From assembly GCA_964571145.1 (NCBI GenBank), contig CAZNAP010000002.1:13258-77257 (forward strand): a stretch of DNA of 64,000 bases. Direction: 5' to 3'. Below, piece after piece: positions 1 through 7,080 of this stretch (position 1 is the first letter of the stretch; every line of letters starts with the position of its first letter). The translations under genes and the position numbers were made by a program. This DNA comes from Suilimivivens sp964571145. GTDB lineage: Bacteria > Bacillota > Clostridia > Lachnospirales > Lachnospiraceae. The notes beneath the pieces were generated by a model. That model searched no databases, was not told the origin of the DNA, and worked only from the letters and a program-made list of their open reading frames with translations.

Positions 1-343
1 TCAGTTCAACTCCCATGAGAGCAAAAGAAACCATTAACGCACCAAATATAAATGTCATCATGTCATAGGCTTTTGCTTTGGCACGATTGACTACTGCAAT
101 GTTGCGTTCATCTTTTTGTTCGATTTCAAGCTGCTTTCGAGTATCCCGATGATTTTTCATAGTTCTGGCAGAAATGAGATTTCCCATACCATGACCGAAA
201 AGACCACAACCGATACCAACAAAAATATAGGGAAGCGTGAGCATGAGACCTTGTACAACATCCGTAGTCTTTACGAAATACAGCCCTATTCCAAGTAATA
301 CAATACCAATAATAGTAAATAAATAACTCATTTTATTTTTCAT
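1..343 (-). CDS. Small integral membrane protein, partial (C-terminus beyond window edge)
   Basis: The reading frame starts at an ATG at 343 behind a GAGGAGG ribosome site and runs off the left edge of the window, giving about 114 residues. Two hydrophobic segments (about residues 6-22 and 32-52) are followed by a charged stretch with a KDERNIA motif and then the start of a third hydrophobic segment. The start overlaps the end of the upstream XRE regulator by 11 bases, so the two are translationally coupled. Small XRE regulator plus membrane-protein pairs of this kind are frequent in Firmicutes. I cannot name the family, and no function is assigned. Confidence 0.7.
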   Translation of the reverse strand, partial: MKNKMSYLFTIIGIVLLGIGLYFVKTTDVVQGLMLTLPYIFVGIGCGLFGHGMGNLISARTMKNHRDTRKQLEIEQKDERNIAVVNRAKAKAYDMMTFIFGALMVSFALMGVEL

Positions 344-542
344 CGTTTTCCTCCTCGTAAAAAAATAATTCTTCAATTTTCATGTCAAAGTATCGGGCTA
401 TTTTGAAAGCCAATACAATCGACGGGTTATAGCGGCCATTTTCAAGTGAGCCTATGGTTTGCCTTGAGACTTCGAGAATGGCGGCCAATTCTTCTTGTTT
501 AATGCCTCTTTTCTTTCGGATTTCTTCTAAACAATTTTTCAC
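333..542 (-). CDS. XRE-family helix-turn-helix regulator (small, YozG-like)
   Basis: This 69-residue DNA-binding protein is one Cro/C1-type helix-turn-helix domain (IRKKRGIKQEELAAILEVSRQTIGSLENGRYNPSIVLAF is the recognisable core, cited as residues 7-45 of the chosen protein). The C-terminus IARYFDMKIEELFFYEEE is typical of the short stand-alone YozG/YvaO type. I place the start at the GTG at 542, because AAGAGGT lies 4 nt upstream and the family normally begins with the Lys-Asn pair that follows. An ATG at 566 in the same frame lacks such a site. It overlaps the membrane protein gene downstream and probably regulates that pair. Confidence 0.85.
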   Translation of the reverse strand: MKNCLEEIRKKRGIKQEELAAILEVSRQTIGSLENGRYNPSIVLAFKIARYFDMKIEELFFYEEENDEK

Positions 543-703
543 AATTACCTCTTTTCTGCACTGCACATTATAATTATTGCATTCAAATGGAAAGTTAACT
601 TTACATTAATACAATAACACTGCGGTTAGAAAATGTCAAGCTAACTTTCCATAAATAGTATCCGGATGAACCTATGCCGAATTTTTACTGATGCCTAATG
701 AAC

Positions 704-1834
704 TTACAAGTACTGCGATAATTCTTCTGTCACACATTCCTGTACTTGATTGGCAATAGATTTGGCTTTGCGTGGAGAAATTCCAATCTCTTTTGCAACA
801 GCGAAAATATCTGCAAGGCTAGGTGAGATACCATTACCGTGTAAGGTTGTGGCATGTTCGCCACCTAGAGAATTACTGTAGGTCAGGTCGTAAGCGGGAG
901 AAAGTACCCAACGTTTTTCTGCTTCTAAGTATAGATAAGAAAAATTTTTGGAGTGGTCATCTCTATTATGTGCAAATACATTAAAACACATGAGGCGAAA
1001 AAGTTTTTCACATTCTGCCATATCATCCGTAAGCTGTAAAGTTAAGCGCATAAGAAGATCATAATCCAAATTGGGAATCCTATGTGATGTTTCAAGCAGC
1101 GCAGCTGCCGAAATCATATGGATACGATTCGCGTAACCGTTCGTAATGACTCTGTCAAACCGTTTGGTTCCAAAGTAGCCGTTACAAATTGTGGAGGGGA
1201 AAAGCCGAACGTCGGATATTTGAAGACCACATTTTTTCGCACAATTGGCATAATCATATTCTTGTTGACCAATCACATTGGAATAATTAGAAGAGGCAAA
1301 CTTAATAATCCAGTCTTCTTCATTTATTTGAGTTAAAATTTTTGGTCTGGCTCCGCCGGAAGAGCCTCCCAGCATGAACAGAGTATCTAGATTCTTGGTG
1401 AAATCTACTTCAAGAATCTGTATGCACTCAGTGGCAATTTCATCAAGTGATAAGTTAGAATTTGTATGTTTGTCCATTGGTTGCTCAGGCTCGAAGGTCA
1501 GCGCTCCCATACCGGAATCACCTACTATGGCAAGACGGTCAAGGCCACCCATAGCATGGGGATTGATGTGATTCTTTAGAAGTAATCGATCAACAAGAAG
1601 ACGTCCCCAACCATCAGGTAGACTATCAGCAAACACTCCAAACAATCCTTCGAAAGGGTCAAGGTTTGGAATAAAGACTTTTTTTTCAAGGGGAAGAGAG
1701 AGCGGACTAATAGAAAAACCATCAACAAGCCACTGAGCATCATATTCGAAGGCGGATAGGCGGTCTTGATATAATGCAAGAGTACCAACAGTTCTATCAT
1801 GGTATTTAACAGTTAATGTTTTAACGTTGTCCAT
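704..1834 (-). CDS. hipA: HipA-family serine/threonine kinase (toxin of a HipBA-type module)
   Basis: HipA kinases phosphorylate aminoacyl-tRNA synthetases or other targets and can arrest growth; their partner HipB neutralises and autoregulates them. The 376-residue protein has an N-terminal HipA subdomain (residues 1-110, with FGVFADSLPDGWGR). A glycine-rich loop GGSSGGARPK follows near residue 155, and then the kinase core with HNRDDHSKNF, the catalytic HxxDxxxKN element of the family. Both key motifs look intact. It is shorter than the 440-residue E. coli HipA. Its start overlaps the upstream hipB-like gene by 14 bases, the usual antitoxin-first order. Toxicity is inferred from family; some HipA relatives are not toxic. 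Confidence 0.88.
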   Translation of the reverse strand: MDNVKTLTVKYHDRTVGTLALYQDRLSAFEYDAQWLVDGFSISPLSLPLEKKVFIPNLDPFEGLFGVFADSLPDGWGRLLVDRLLLKNHINPHAMGGLDRLAIVGDSGMGALTFEPEQPMDKHTNSNLSLDEIATECIQILEVDFTKNLDTLFMLGGSSGGARPKILTQINEEDWIIKFASSNYSNVIGQQEYDYANCAKKCGLQISDVRLFPSTICNGYFGTKRFDRVITNGYANRIHMISAAALLETSHRIPNLDYDLLMRLTLQLTDDMAECEKLFRLMCFNVFAHNRDDHSKNFSYLYLEAEKRWVLSPAYDLTYSNSLGGEHATTLHGNGISPSLADIFAVAKEIGISPRKAKSIANQVQECVTEELSQYL

Positions 1835-2105
1835 TAATTATCTCCTCTATAGATTGAAAAGGAATATTTGTAAAAAGGTTTTCCAGTTCCGAATCTAATT
1901 CTAAGGCGATAGCAAGCTTGGAAAAAGAAATTAAAGAAATATCACCGGTCTGTTCGAACCTTTTCAGGGAACCCAAACTGACACCTGATTTAATACTCAA
2001 GGCCTTTTGGGAGAGCTTACGCCTTTTTCTTATATCCGATATTCGATGGGCGAGAAGACTATTCAATTCACTTGGTGTTTTTTGAGATAAAGTATTCATA
2101 CTCAT
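1821..2105 (-). CDS. hipB: HipB-like XRE antitoxin/repressor
   Basis: This 94-residue protein has a Cro/C1 helix-turn-helix (RKRRKLSQKALSIKSGVS at about residues 26-43, SLKRFEQTG after it). It precedes and overlaps the HipA-like gene, which is the defining arrangement of HipBA modules. The frame could start at ATG 2105 or ATG 2099; neither has a strong ribosome site. A perfect 16-bp palindrome lies 35 bp upstream and contains the GGATA/TATCC half-sites known for E. coli HipB, so autoregulation is likely. Confidence 0.85.
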   Translation of the reverse strand: MSMNTLSQKTPSELNSLLAHRISDIRKRRKLSQKALSIKSGVSLGSLKRFEQTGDISLISFSKLAIALELDSELENLFTNIPFQSIEEIINGQR

Positions 2106-2139
2106 ATTTTATCCCAAAACGTAAAAAAATACAATAGAA

Positions 2140-2155
2140 GGATAATATATTATCC
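2140..2155. promoter_or_regulatory. Probable HipB operator: perfect palindrome GGATAATATATTATCC
   Basis: The 16 bases are a perfect inverted repeat with GGATA and TATCC half-sites. E. coli HipB is known to bind TATCC-N8-GGATA, so the same half-sites appear here in inverse order and tighter spacing. A further TTATCC at 2109-2114 lies directly before the hipB start. The site could also serve the divergent oxidoreductase gene at 2256. Binding is inferred. Confidence 0.55.
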
Positions 2156-2255
2156 CTTAGAGTAGAAGTGTATTATTTGACAATAATAATTTTTTGTGTT
2201 GTTCACAAAAGTATGATAAAATTCCATATTAGAAAGATAAGACAGAGGTATATAG

Positions 2256-2843
2256 ATGAAAGTTTTTGTAGTATACGCTCACCCATGTAAAAGCAGTTTT
2301 ACCCATAAAGTATATGTGAAGTTTACCGATGGATTAAAAGCAGCAGGACATGAAGTAGTGGTATCCGATTTATACGAAATAAGTTTCCAGACAGATTTAT
2401 CTGAAAATGAATACTTGAAAGAAACTAATTACCGTGCAGAGATTCCGGTAGCAGAAGATGTGAGAATTGAGCAGGCGAAAATACAAAACAGTGATGCCAT
2501 GGTCTTTATTTATCCGGTTTTTTGGACAGAGGCACCTGCAAAATTAGTGGGTTGGTTTGACAGAGTCTGGACCACTGGCTTTGCATATAGTCCTGAACCT
2601 ACAATGAAGATTTTGGACAAAGTGCTAGTCATTGCCTGTGCAGGCAAATCCATGGAATCCTTAACAGATACCGGCGAGAAAAAGGCTATGGAAACAGTTA
2701 TGCTGGGTGATAGAATTCGTAACAGAGCCAAGGAAAAGGAAATGGTTATTTTTGATAATGTGACCAATTGGAATGAAGCATTACGAGATGAAGTGGTGCC
2801 CGTCCATTTGGAAGCAGCATATAAATTAGGTGAAAATTTCTAA
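2256..2843 (+). CDS. NAD(P)H-dependent flavodoxin-fold oxidoreductase (quinone reductase family)
   Basis: The 195-residue protein matches the Flavodoxin_2/NQO-like family of cytosolic FMN/FAD quinone or nitro reductases. It has an N-terminal beta strand and phosphate-binding loop (MKVFVVYAHPCKSSF), the central YPVFWTEAPAKLVGWFDRVW motif (about residues 86-105), and FAYSPE. The length is normal. AGACAGAGG lies before the ATG. It is divergent from hipBA with 150 bp between, and lgt follows after 23 bp, so the two are probably co-transcribed although functionally unrelated. The substrate cannot be told from sequence. Confidence 0.88.
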   Translation: MKVFVVYAHPCKSSFTHKVYVKFTDGLKAAGHEVVVSDLYEISFQTDLSENEYLKETNYRAEIPVAEDVRIEQAKIQNSDAMVFIYPVFWTEAPAKLVGWFDRVWTTGFAYSPEPTMKILDKVLVIACAGKSMESLTDTGEKKAMETVMLGDRIRNRAKEKEMVIFDNVTNWNEALRDEVVPVHLEAAYKLGENF

Positions 2844-2866
2844 AAAGAACAGAAAAGAGGAAAACA

Positions 2867-3697
2867 ATGTTTAATGATATTACGTTAGGACCAATCACAA
2901 TACATATGTATGGAGTCATGATCGGAATCGGGTTCCTGTCAGCTTATTTTCTAAGTGCATATCGTGGCAAAAAACAGAAGTTAAATGACGATATTATTTG
3001 GGGCATTTTCTTATGCGCAGTCTTTGGCGGACTATTGGGCTGCAAAATTCTTTACTATATAATAGCAATCCCGGATATTATCAAAGACCCAAGCATTTTA
3101 TGGGATTTCAGAAATGGCTATGTTGTTTATGGTGGCATTATCGGCGGTATCTTATCGGCTTGGCTTTATTGCAAAAGAAAAAAAGAAAACTTTCTTTCCT
3201 ATTTTGATTTGGTAATGCCGGCTGTTGCTATGGCACAGGGATTTGGCCGATTGGGATGCTTCTTCGCTGGCTGTTGCTATGGAAGAACAACAAAATCCTG
3301 TATTGGAATTACTTTCCAACATTCCGATTTTGCACCAAACGGGGTGAAGCTTTTACCAACTCAATTGATGTCCTCAGCAGGTGATTTCCTGATTTGTATT
3401 TCTTTATTACTATTTGCTAAAAAGAATAAGGTAAAAGGAAGAGTAGCTTCGCTTTATTTGATTTTATATGGAATCGGAAGATTTTTGATTGAATTTTTCA
3501 GAAATGATTACAGAGGAAGTATCGGCTTTTTATCTACATCACAGATTATTTCCATTGGAATCGTAGCAGCAGGAATTGTAATGTTTATGATTATGCCTAA
3601 GTATAATAAGGCTGAAGCAACTGAAGAAAAGGCGGAAATAAAACAAGAAGCAGTAATAGAACAAGAAGCAGAAGATGTAGGTAATAAAGAAGCGTGA
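2867..3697 (+). CDS. lgt: Prolipoprotein diacylglyceryl transferase
   Basis: Lgt transfers diacylglycerol from phosphatidylglycerol to the lipobox cysteine of prolipoproteins at the cytoplasmic membrane, the first step of lipoprotein maturation. The 276-residue protein has seven hydrophobic helices and the family signature GRLGCFFAGCCYGRTT (about residues 127-142). YGIGRFLIEFFRNDYRG in the C-terminal half is the second conserved block. An acidic, Glu/Ala-rich tail of about 27 residues follows the last helix and is not part of the core enzyme. An AGAGGAAAACA ribosome site precedes the ATG. Confidence 0.95.
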   Translation: MFNDITLGPITIHMYGVMIGIGFLSAYFLSAYRGKKQKLNDDIIWGIFLCAVFGGLLGCKILYYIIAIPDIIKDPSILWDFRNGYVVYGGIIGGILSAWLYCKRKKENFLSYFDLVMPAVAMAQGFGRLGCFFAGCCYGRTTKSCIGITFQHSDFAPNGVKLLPTQLMSSAGDFLICISLLLFAKKNKVKGRVASLYLILYGIGRFLIEFFRNDYRGSIGFLSTSQIISIGIVAAGIVMFMIMPKYNKAEATEEKAEIKQEAVIEQEAEDVGNKEA

Positions 3698-3700
3698 AGA

Positions 3701-3717
3701 TATAGGCTGTGCCTATA
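3701..3717. terminator. Short hairpin after lgt
   Basis: TATAGGC-TGT-GCCTATA is a perfect 7-bp stem with a 3-nt loop, beginning 3 bases after the lgt stop. No T-run follows, so this is a weak terminator candidate or an mRNA 3'-end stabiliser. Confidence 0.35.
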
Positions 3718-3802
3718 ACAAGACGCAGATTTTATATATTATCCAAATGTAGTAAGCAGATTGTATACTGATGCTAGCGACTAAGTAGGAGAGGAGAAAG
3801 TT

Positions 3803-5074
3803 ATGTCAACCAGAATTGAAACGAAATGTATACAAGAGGGATGGAAGCCTTCACAGGGGGAGCCAAGACAATTACCAATTTATCAAAGTACAACTTTTAA
3901 GTATGATACCAGTGATGCCATGGGTCAATTATTTGATTTGGAAGCAGAAGGATATTTTTATACCAGATTGCAAAATCCGACCAATGATGCAGTAGCAGCA
4001 AAAATATGCGCGCTAGAGGGAGGCGTGGCAGGAATGCTTACTTCTTCCGGACAGGCTGCTAACTTTTATGCTATTTTTAATATTTGCGAAGCTGGTGATC
4101 ACTTTATTGCTTCTTCTACAATTTATGGCGGAACCTATAATTTGTTTGGTGTGACTATGAAGAAAATGGGTATCGAATGCACCTTTGTGGATCAGACGTT
4201 ACCTTTAAGTGAGTTGGAGAAATATTTCAAACCTAATACAAAAGCAGTTTTTGGTGAGACTATAACAAATCCCACTGTTTCAGTGTTGGATTTTGAGAAG
4301 TTTGCTAAACTCGCGCATTCACACGGCGTACCGCTTATTGTGGATAATACATTTGCAACTCCGATCAATTGTCGACCTTTCGAATGGGGAGCAGATATTG
4401 TGACACATTCTACAACCAAATACATGGATGGTCATGGAATTGGAGTGGGTGGTGCAATTATTGACAGCGGTAATTTTGATTGGTTACAATATGCAGATAA
4501 ATTCCCTGGATTGACAACTCCTGATGAATCTTATCATGGAATTGCTTATGCCAAGAAATTTGGAAAAGCAGCTTATATTATGAAAGCAACTGCACAATTG
4601 ATGAGAGACTTTGGCGCTATTCAATCACCGCAAAATGCTTTTTACCTGAATAATGGTTTGGAAAGTCTGCATCTTCGTGTAGAGAGACATTGCCAGAATG
4701 CTTTGGCAGTAGCTCGTTTCTTGAAAGCACAGGATCAGATGGCATGGGTACATTATGCCGACCTGGAAGATGATCAGTATCATGATTTGGCTCAGAAATA
4801 TTTGCCTAACGGAACCTGTGGCGTTTTATCATTTGGAATTAAGGGTGGCCGCGATGCTTCTATTAAATTCATGGATAAATTAAAGATTGCTTCTATTGCA
4901 ACTCATGTAGCAGATGCCAAAACTTGCTTGTTACATCCTGCCAGTCATACACACAGACAGCTGACAGATGAACAACTCAAAGAAGCAGGTATCGCTCCTG
5001 ACTTGATTAGATTATCTGTAGGTATTGAAAACGTAGAGGATATTATCGAAGATTTGAAGCAAGCACTTGCTTAA
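3803..5074 (+). CDS. metY: O-acetylhomoserine sulfhydrylase / aminocarboxypropyltransferase
   Basis: This is a PLP enzyme of the Cys/Met metabolism family that makes homocysteine (or methionine) from O-acetylhomoserine and sulfide (or methanethiol). The 423-residue length and the N-terminus (TRCIQ-like start, PIYQSTTFKYD) fit MetY rather than the shorter cystathionine synthases. SSGQAANFYAIFN and STIYGGTYNLF line the cofactor pocket. HSTTKYMDGH carries the PLP lysine (K206). A GGAGAGGAGAAAG ribosome site precedes the ATG. No SAM riboswitch or S-box is visible in the 105-bp leader. A long hairpin lies downstream. Confidence 0.92.
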   Translation: MSTRIETKCIQEGWKPSQGEPRQLPIYQSTTFKYDTSDAMGQLFDLEAEGYFYTRLQNPTNDAVAAKICALEGGVAGMLTSSGQAANFYAIFNICEAGDHFIASSTIYGGTYNLFGVTMKKMGIECTFVDQTLPLSELEKYFKPNTKAVFGETITNPTVSVLDFEKFAKLAHSHGVPLIVDNTFATPINCRPFEWGADIVTHSTTKYMDGHGIGVGGAIIDSGNFDWLQYADKFPGLTTPDESYHGIAYAKKFGKAAYIMKATAQLMRDFGAIQSPQNAFYLNNGLESLHLRVERHCQNALAVARFLKAQDQMAWVHYADLEDDQYHDLAQKYLPNGTCGVLSFGIKGGRDASIKFMDKLKIASIATHVADAKTCLLHPASHTHRQLTDEQLKEAGIAPDLIRLSVGIENVEDIIEDLKQALA

Positions 5075-5145
5075 GAAGAAGTTGATTAGGGCAGAGGCTA
5101 GATAAATATTGATTTGAATAAAAATAGAACGACCAGCTTGAGTTG

Positions 5146-5200
5146 AACCGACCCCCAAAAGTTAGAACAAAAATCTAACAATTGGGAGGTCGGTTTTATT
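5146..5200. terminator. Long bidirectional hairpin, IS-end-like
   Basis: AACCGACCCCCAA (5146-5158) pairs with TTGGGAGGTCGGTT (5182-5195) with one bulged A. An inner GTTAGA/TCTAAC stem (5161-5166, 5174-5179) continues the helix, and TTATTATTA follows. It can terminate metY and, read on the other strand, the PNPOx gene. The CCCCCAAAAGTTAGA segment resembles terminal inverted repeats of IS3-family elements from clostridia, so it may be a relic of one. No transposase remains. Confidence 0.6.
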
Positions 5201-5228
5201 ATTATGACAATTTTTATTAAATGAGAGA

Positions 5229-5651
5229 TTAGTCTGTCATGCTGAAGCTTTCATTGTCTAAGTTATGATAGTGACGTCCTTTTAATGCAGTAAATCGAAA
5301 AACGCAATAATCAGGGTCTTTTACGCCCTTAGGATAATAGAGAGTATCACCTGTCTGCCAGATTAAGCGTTTGCTCTCTTCATCTTCCAAGACTTCCATG
5401 GTACCAACTAACATGATGCACTCACAGCCGAAGCGGCTTCTGGTATAAAAGTAGATACTTGCCTTAGGATTCTTTAGAAACTGAGCGGTTCGCATGGAAG
5501 AAGTATTGGTTGAAAAATAGAAACAATTGCCGTCTCTTTTTCTGGGAGCAAACATTGCTTTAATATTTGGATAGCCATCTTCATCCACGGATGCTACAAA
5601 AGCGGTTTTTTGCTTATCAATAAATGTGTATATTTTTTCTCTTGAAATCAT
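5229..5651 (-). CDS. Pyridoxamine 5'-phosphate oxidase-fold protein
   Basis: The 140-residue protein has the split-barrel flavin-binding fold of the general-stress/PNPOx-like family (VASVDEDGYPNIKAMFAPRKRDG, then YFSTNTSSMRTAQFLKNPKASIYFYTR). These proteins bind FMN, F420 or haem. True PdxH function is unlikely given the short length and context. The gene overlaps the upstream MarR regulator by 4 bases, so the pair forms an operon in which the oxidoreductase is probably the regulated effector. The substrate is unknown. Confidence 0.88.
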   Translation of the reverse strand: MISREKIYTFIDKQKTAFVASVDEDGYPNIKAMFAPRKRDGNCFYFSTNTSSMRTAQFLKNPKASIYFYTRSRFGCECIMLVGTMEVLEDEESKRLIWQTGDTLYYPKGVKDPDYCVFRFTALKGRHYHNLDNESFSMTD

Positions 5652-6097
5652 TTTTTCCCTTTCTCTTCTTTTTCTGCCCGAATTAAAGTAGCCAGTATAC
5701 GGGACAGGTACTGTTCAAATTCTTTTTGTTCTTTTTCTGTAAAGCCTTGATAGAATAAGGTATTCATCTGCTGCGATACAATTTCGTATTTTTTTTTCAT
5801 TGATTGGGCATAATCGGTCAGAGATATAATGGTTTGGCGCCTGTTTGAATCATTGATATTTCTTTCCAGAATACCTCGCTTGACCATACCGTCTACAATG
5901 ATGGAAACGGTGTTTTTAGCAAGTGAAGTTTCCTGACTGAGTTGTGTAATAGTCAGGTGATTTGTTTTCCAAAGGATAAACAAAATCCGTCCCTGTCCAC
6001 CGCTAATTTCGATTCCATAATCAGAAAGTAATTTTTCGAAAATTCTTTCTTGAAGCTGTTTGATTTGTGTGATGTAGAAACCACCTTTTGTTTCCAA
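5648..6097 (-). CDS. MarR-family transcriptional regulator
   Basis: The 149-residue protein has a MarR winged helix: LTITQLSQETSLAKNTVSIIVDGMVKRGILER (about residues 52-83) and then the wing NDSNRRQTIISLTD. The start is a TTG at 6097, chosen because GGAGGT stands 5 nt before it and no ATG is available. MarR proteins are dimers that repress by binding near-palindromes and are released by small phenolic or oxidative signals. Two palindromes at 6117-6156 overlap its own promoter, so autorepression together with the downstream PNPOx gene is likely. Confidence 0.9.
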   Translation of the reverse strand: METKGGFYITQIKQLQERIFEKLLSDYGIEISGGQGRILFILWKTNHLTITQLSQETSLAKNTVSIIVDGMVKRGILERNINDSNRRQTIISLTDYAQSMKKKYEIVSQQMNTLFYQGFTEKEQKEFEQYLSRILATLIRAEKEEKGKK

Positions 6098-6116
6098 AAC
6101 CCACCTCCGTTCACAC

Positions 6117-6171
6117 TAGAACTGTTCTATATAGACATGTACAATGTACCATGTCTCTAATTACAAGTCAA
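6117..6171 (-). promoter_or_regulatory. marR promoter with two overlapping operator palindromes
   Basis: On the minus strand TTGACT (6171-6166) and TACATT (6148-6143) form a sigma-A type promoter with a 17-nt spacer. The -10 lies inside a 24-bp imperfect palindrome, AGACATG...CATGTCT (6133-6156). A second, 13-bp palindrome TAGAACTGTTCTA (6117-6129) follows near the transcription start. This layout fits autorepression by the adjacent MarR protein. Confidence 0.65.
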
Positions 6172-6230
6172 TAGCATTCAATCAATCAATAGCATTCAAT
6201 CAATCAATTTGTGTTCAATCAATTTGTGAT
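6169..6230. repeat. 18-bp tandem repeat and degenerate CAATCAAT repeats
   Basis: CAATAGCATTCAATCAAT occurs twice head to tail (6169-6186, 6187-6204), followed by two CAATTTGTG-type copies up to about 6230. The repeat abuts the -35 box of the marR promoter. Confidence 0.8.
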
Positions 6231-6240
6231 TGGGGGAGAA

Positions 6241-6527
6241 TACGGATAGTTTTCGATAAATAAGATGTTCATCCGTACTTTTTCCTAAGGATGACTTGTT
6301 GTCCAGACATTGTTTTTCATATTTACGGATGAAAAATACACCAGTGCTGTTTGCATCCGTAAATTAAATGCTGTTGGGGAGTGATATGAGATACTGCTGA
6401 GAATAGATTTACGGATAATTATTGAAATGGCGTGTTTCAATACGTAAATAATCAAATTCAAGTTTTAAACGTGGCTAGTTGTATCAAAACTACGGATAGA
6501 ATTAAGGAAAGTTGAATATCATCCGTA
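6241..6527. repeat. Array C: four inverted-repeat units with TACGGAT/ATCCGTA arms
   Basis: Units lie at 6241-6277, 6324-6361, 6410-6446 and 6491-6527. Each is TACGGAT, 23-24 nt of unrelated sequence, then ATCCGTA (ATACGTA in unit 3). Unit starts are 83, 86 and 81 bp apart. Unit 2 extends to 11-bp arms (ATTTACGGATG/CATCCGTAAAT), and unit 3 has an additional inner stem ATTGAAA/TTTCAAT. Spacers between units are not alike. No ORF crosses the array. See findings for comparison with the arrays at 32014, 61821 and 62271. Confidence 0.8.
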
Positions 6528-6584
6528 ATTTGATGAAAAATATTTTCTAGCACTAAAATATAGGGTCATTCAGCAAACAAGAAA

Positions 6585-6811
6585 TATAAAATAGAACTAA
6601 AAATAGAACTAAAAATAGAACTAAAAATAGAACTAAAAATATAAATATAAATAANNNNNNNNNNNNNNNNNNNNNNNNNNNNNNNNNNNNNNNNNNNNNN
6701 NNNNNNNNNNNNNNNNNNNNNNNNNNNNNNNNNNNNNNNNNNNNNNNNNNNNNNAAAATAGAACTAAAAATAGAACTAAAAATAGAACTAAAAATATAAA
6801 TATAAATAATA
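6585..6811. repeat. 12-bp AT-rich tandem repeat (AAAATAGAACTA) interrupted by an assembly gap
   Basis: About four copies of AAAATAGAACTA precede the gap and three follow it. Both sides then show the same tail of ATAAATATAAATAA. A 100-N run (6655-6754) separates them. Because the sequence before and after the gap is the same, the two contig ends may simply overlap. Confidence 0.85.
6655..6754. other. Assembly gap (100 N)
   Basis: Exactly 100 N, the conventional filler for a scaffold gap of unknown size, inside the 12-bp tandem repeat. Confidence 0.99.
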
Positions 6812-6843
6812 TCAATAATAATAGAAATAATACACAAATTCGG

Positions 6844-6872
6844 TTGCATTCATTTGTCTATTATGTTACAAT
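6844..6872 (+). promoter_or_regulatory. Promoter of the ACT/hom operon
   Basis: TTGCAT (6844-6849), a 17-nt spacer and TACAAT (6867-6872) form a good sigma-A promoter. A perfect palindrome CCACCGGTGG (6875-6884) lies at the expected start of transcription. Downstream leader elements that could form competing hairpins are TGTCCGC/GCGGACA (6893-6899, 6936-6942) and CATTTGT/ACAAATG (6920-6926, 6940-6946), which share bases 6940-6942. Confidence 0.6.
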
Positions 6873-6972
6873 ATCCACCGGTGGCAAACATGTGTCCGCA
6901 ATAGAAATACACATGAAGACATTTGTATACGACAAGCGGACAAATGAAATGATATCTAAAACAAATCTTATT

Positions 6973-7062
6973 AACCAGATAGCCAAGCGGAAGTTAACCA
7001 GATAGCCAAGCGGAAGTTAACCAGATAGCCAAATGGGGAGACTAATAGATAGCCAAGCGGCG
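6973..7062. repeat. 23-bp tandem repeat in the leader of the ACT/hom operon
   Basis: The unit AACCAGATAGCCAAGCGG followed by AAGTT begins at 6973, 6996 and 7019, and a shorter diverged copy begins near 7044. The repeat ends 19 bp before the ATG of the ACT-domain gene and probably belongs to the untranslated leader. Confidence 0.85.
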
Positions 7063-7080
7063 GAAAGGTTTGTGAACGAA

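Noticed and set aside
2177..2217. Promoter for the oxidoreductase at 2256 from TTGACA (2177-2182) and TATGAT (2212-2217)
   Set aside because: The spacing is 29 nt, far from the 16-18 nt needed, so the two boxes cannot belong to one sigma-A promoter.
3698..3802. SAM riboswitch before the O-acetylhomoserine sulfhydrylase
   Set aside because: The 105-bp gap is too short and lacks the S-box core motifs; only a small hairpin is present.
6241..6527. CRISPR array
   Set aside because: The repeated part is only two 7-bp arms around a non-conserved loop, units are about 80 bp apart, there is no 24-37 bp identical repeat, and no cas gene is in the window.
6553..6849. Hydrophobic ORFs (LFLVLFLVLF type) across the N gap
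   Set aside because: They are translations of the 12-bp AT-rich tandem repeat and the gap, with no start signal.
7033..7080. N-terminal extension of the ACT-domain protein
   Set aside because: These codons translate the 23-bp tandem repeat, and the family starts at the ATG at 7081.
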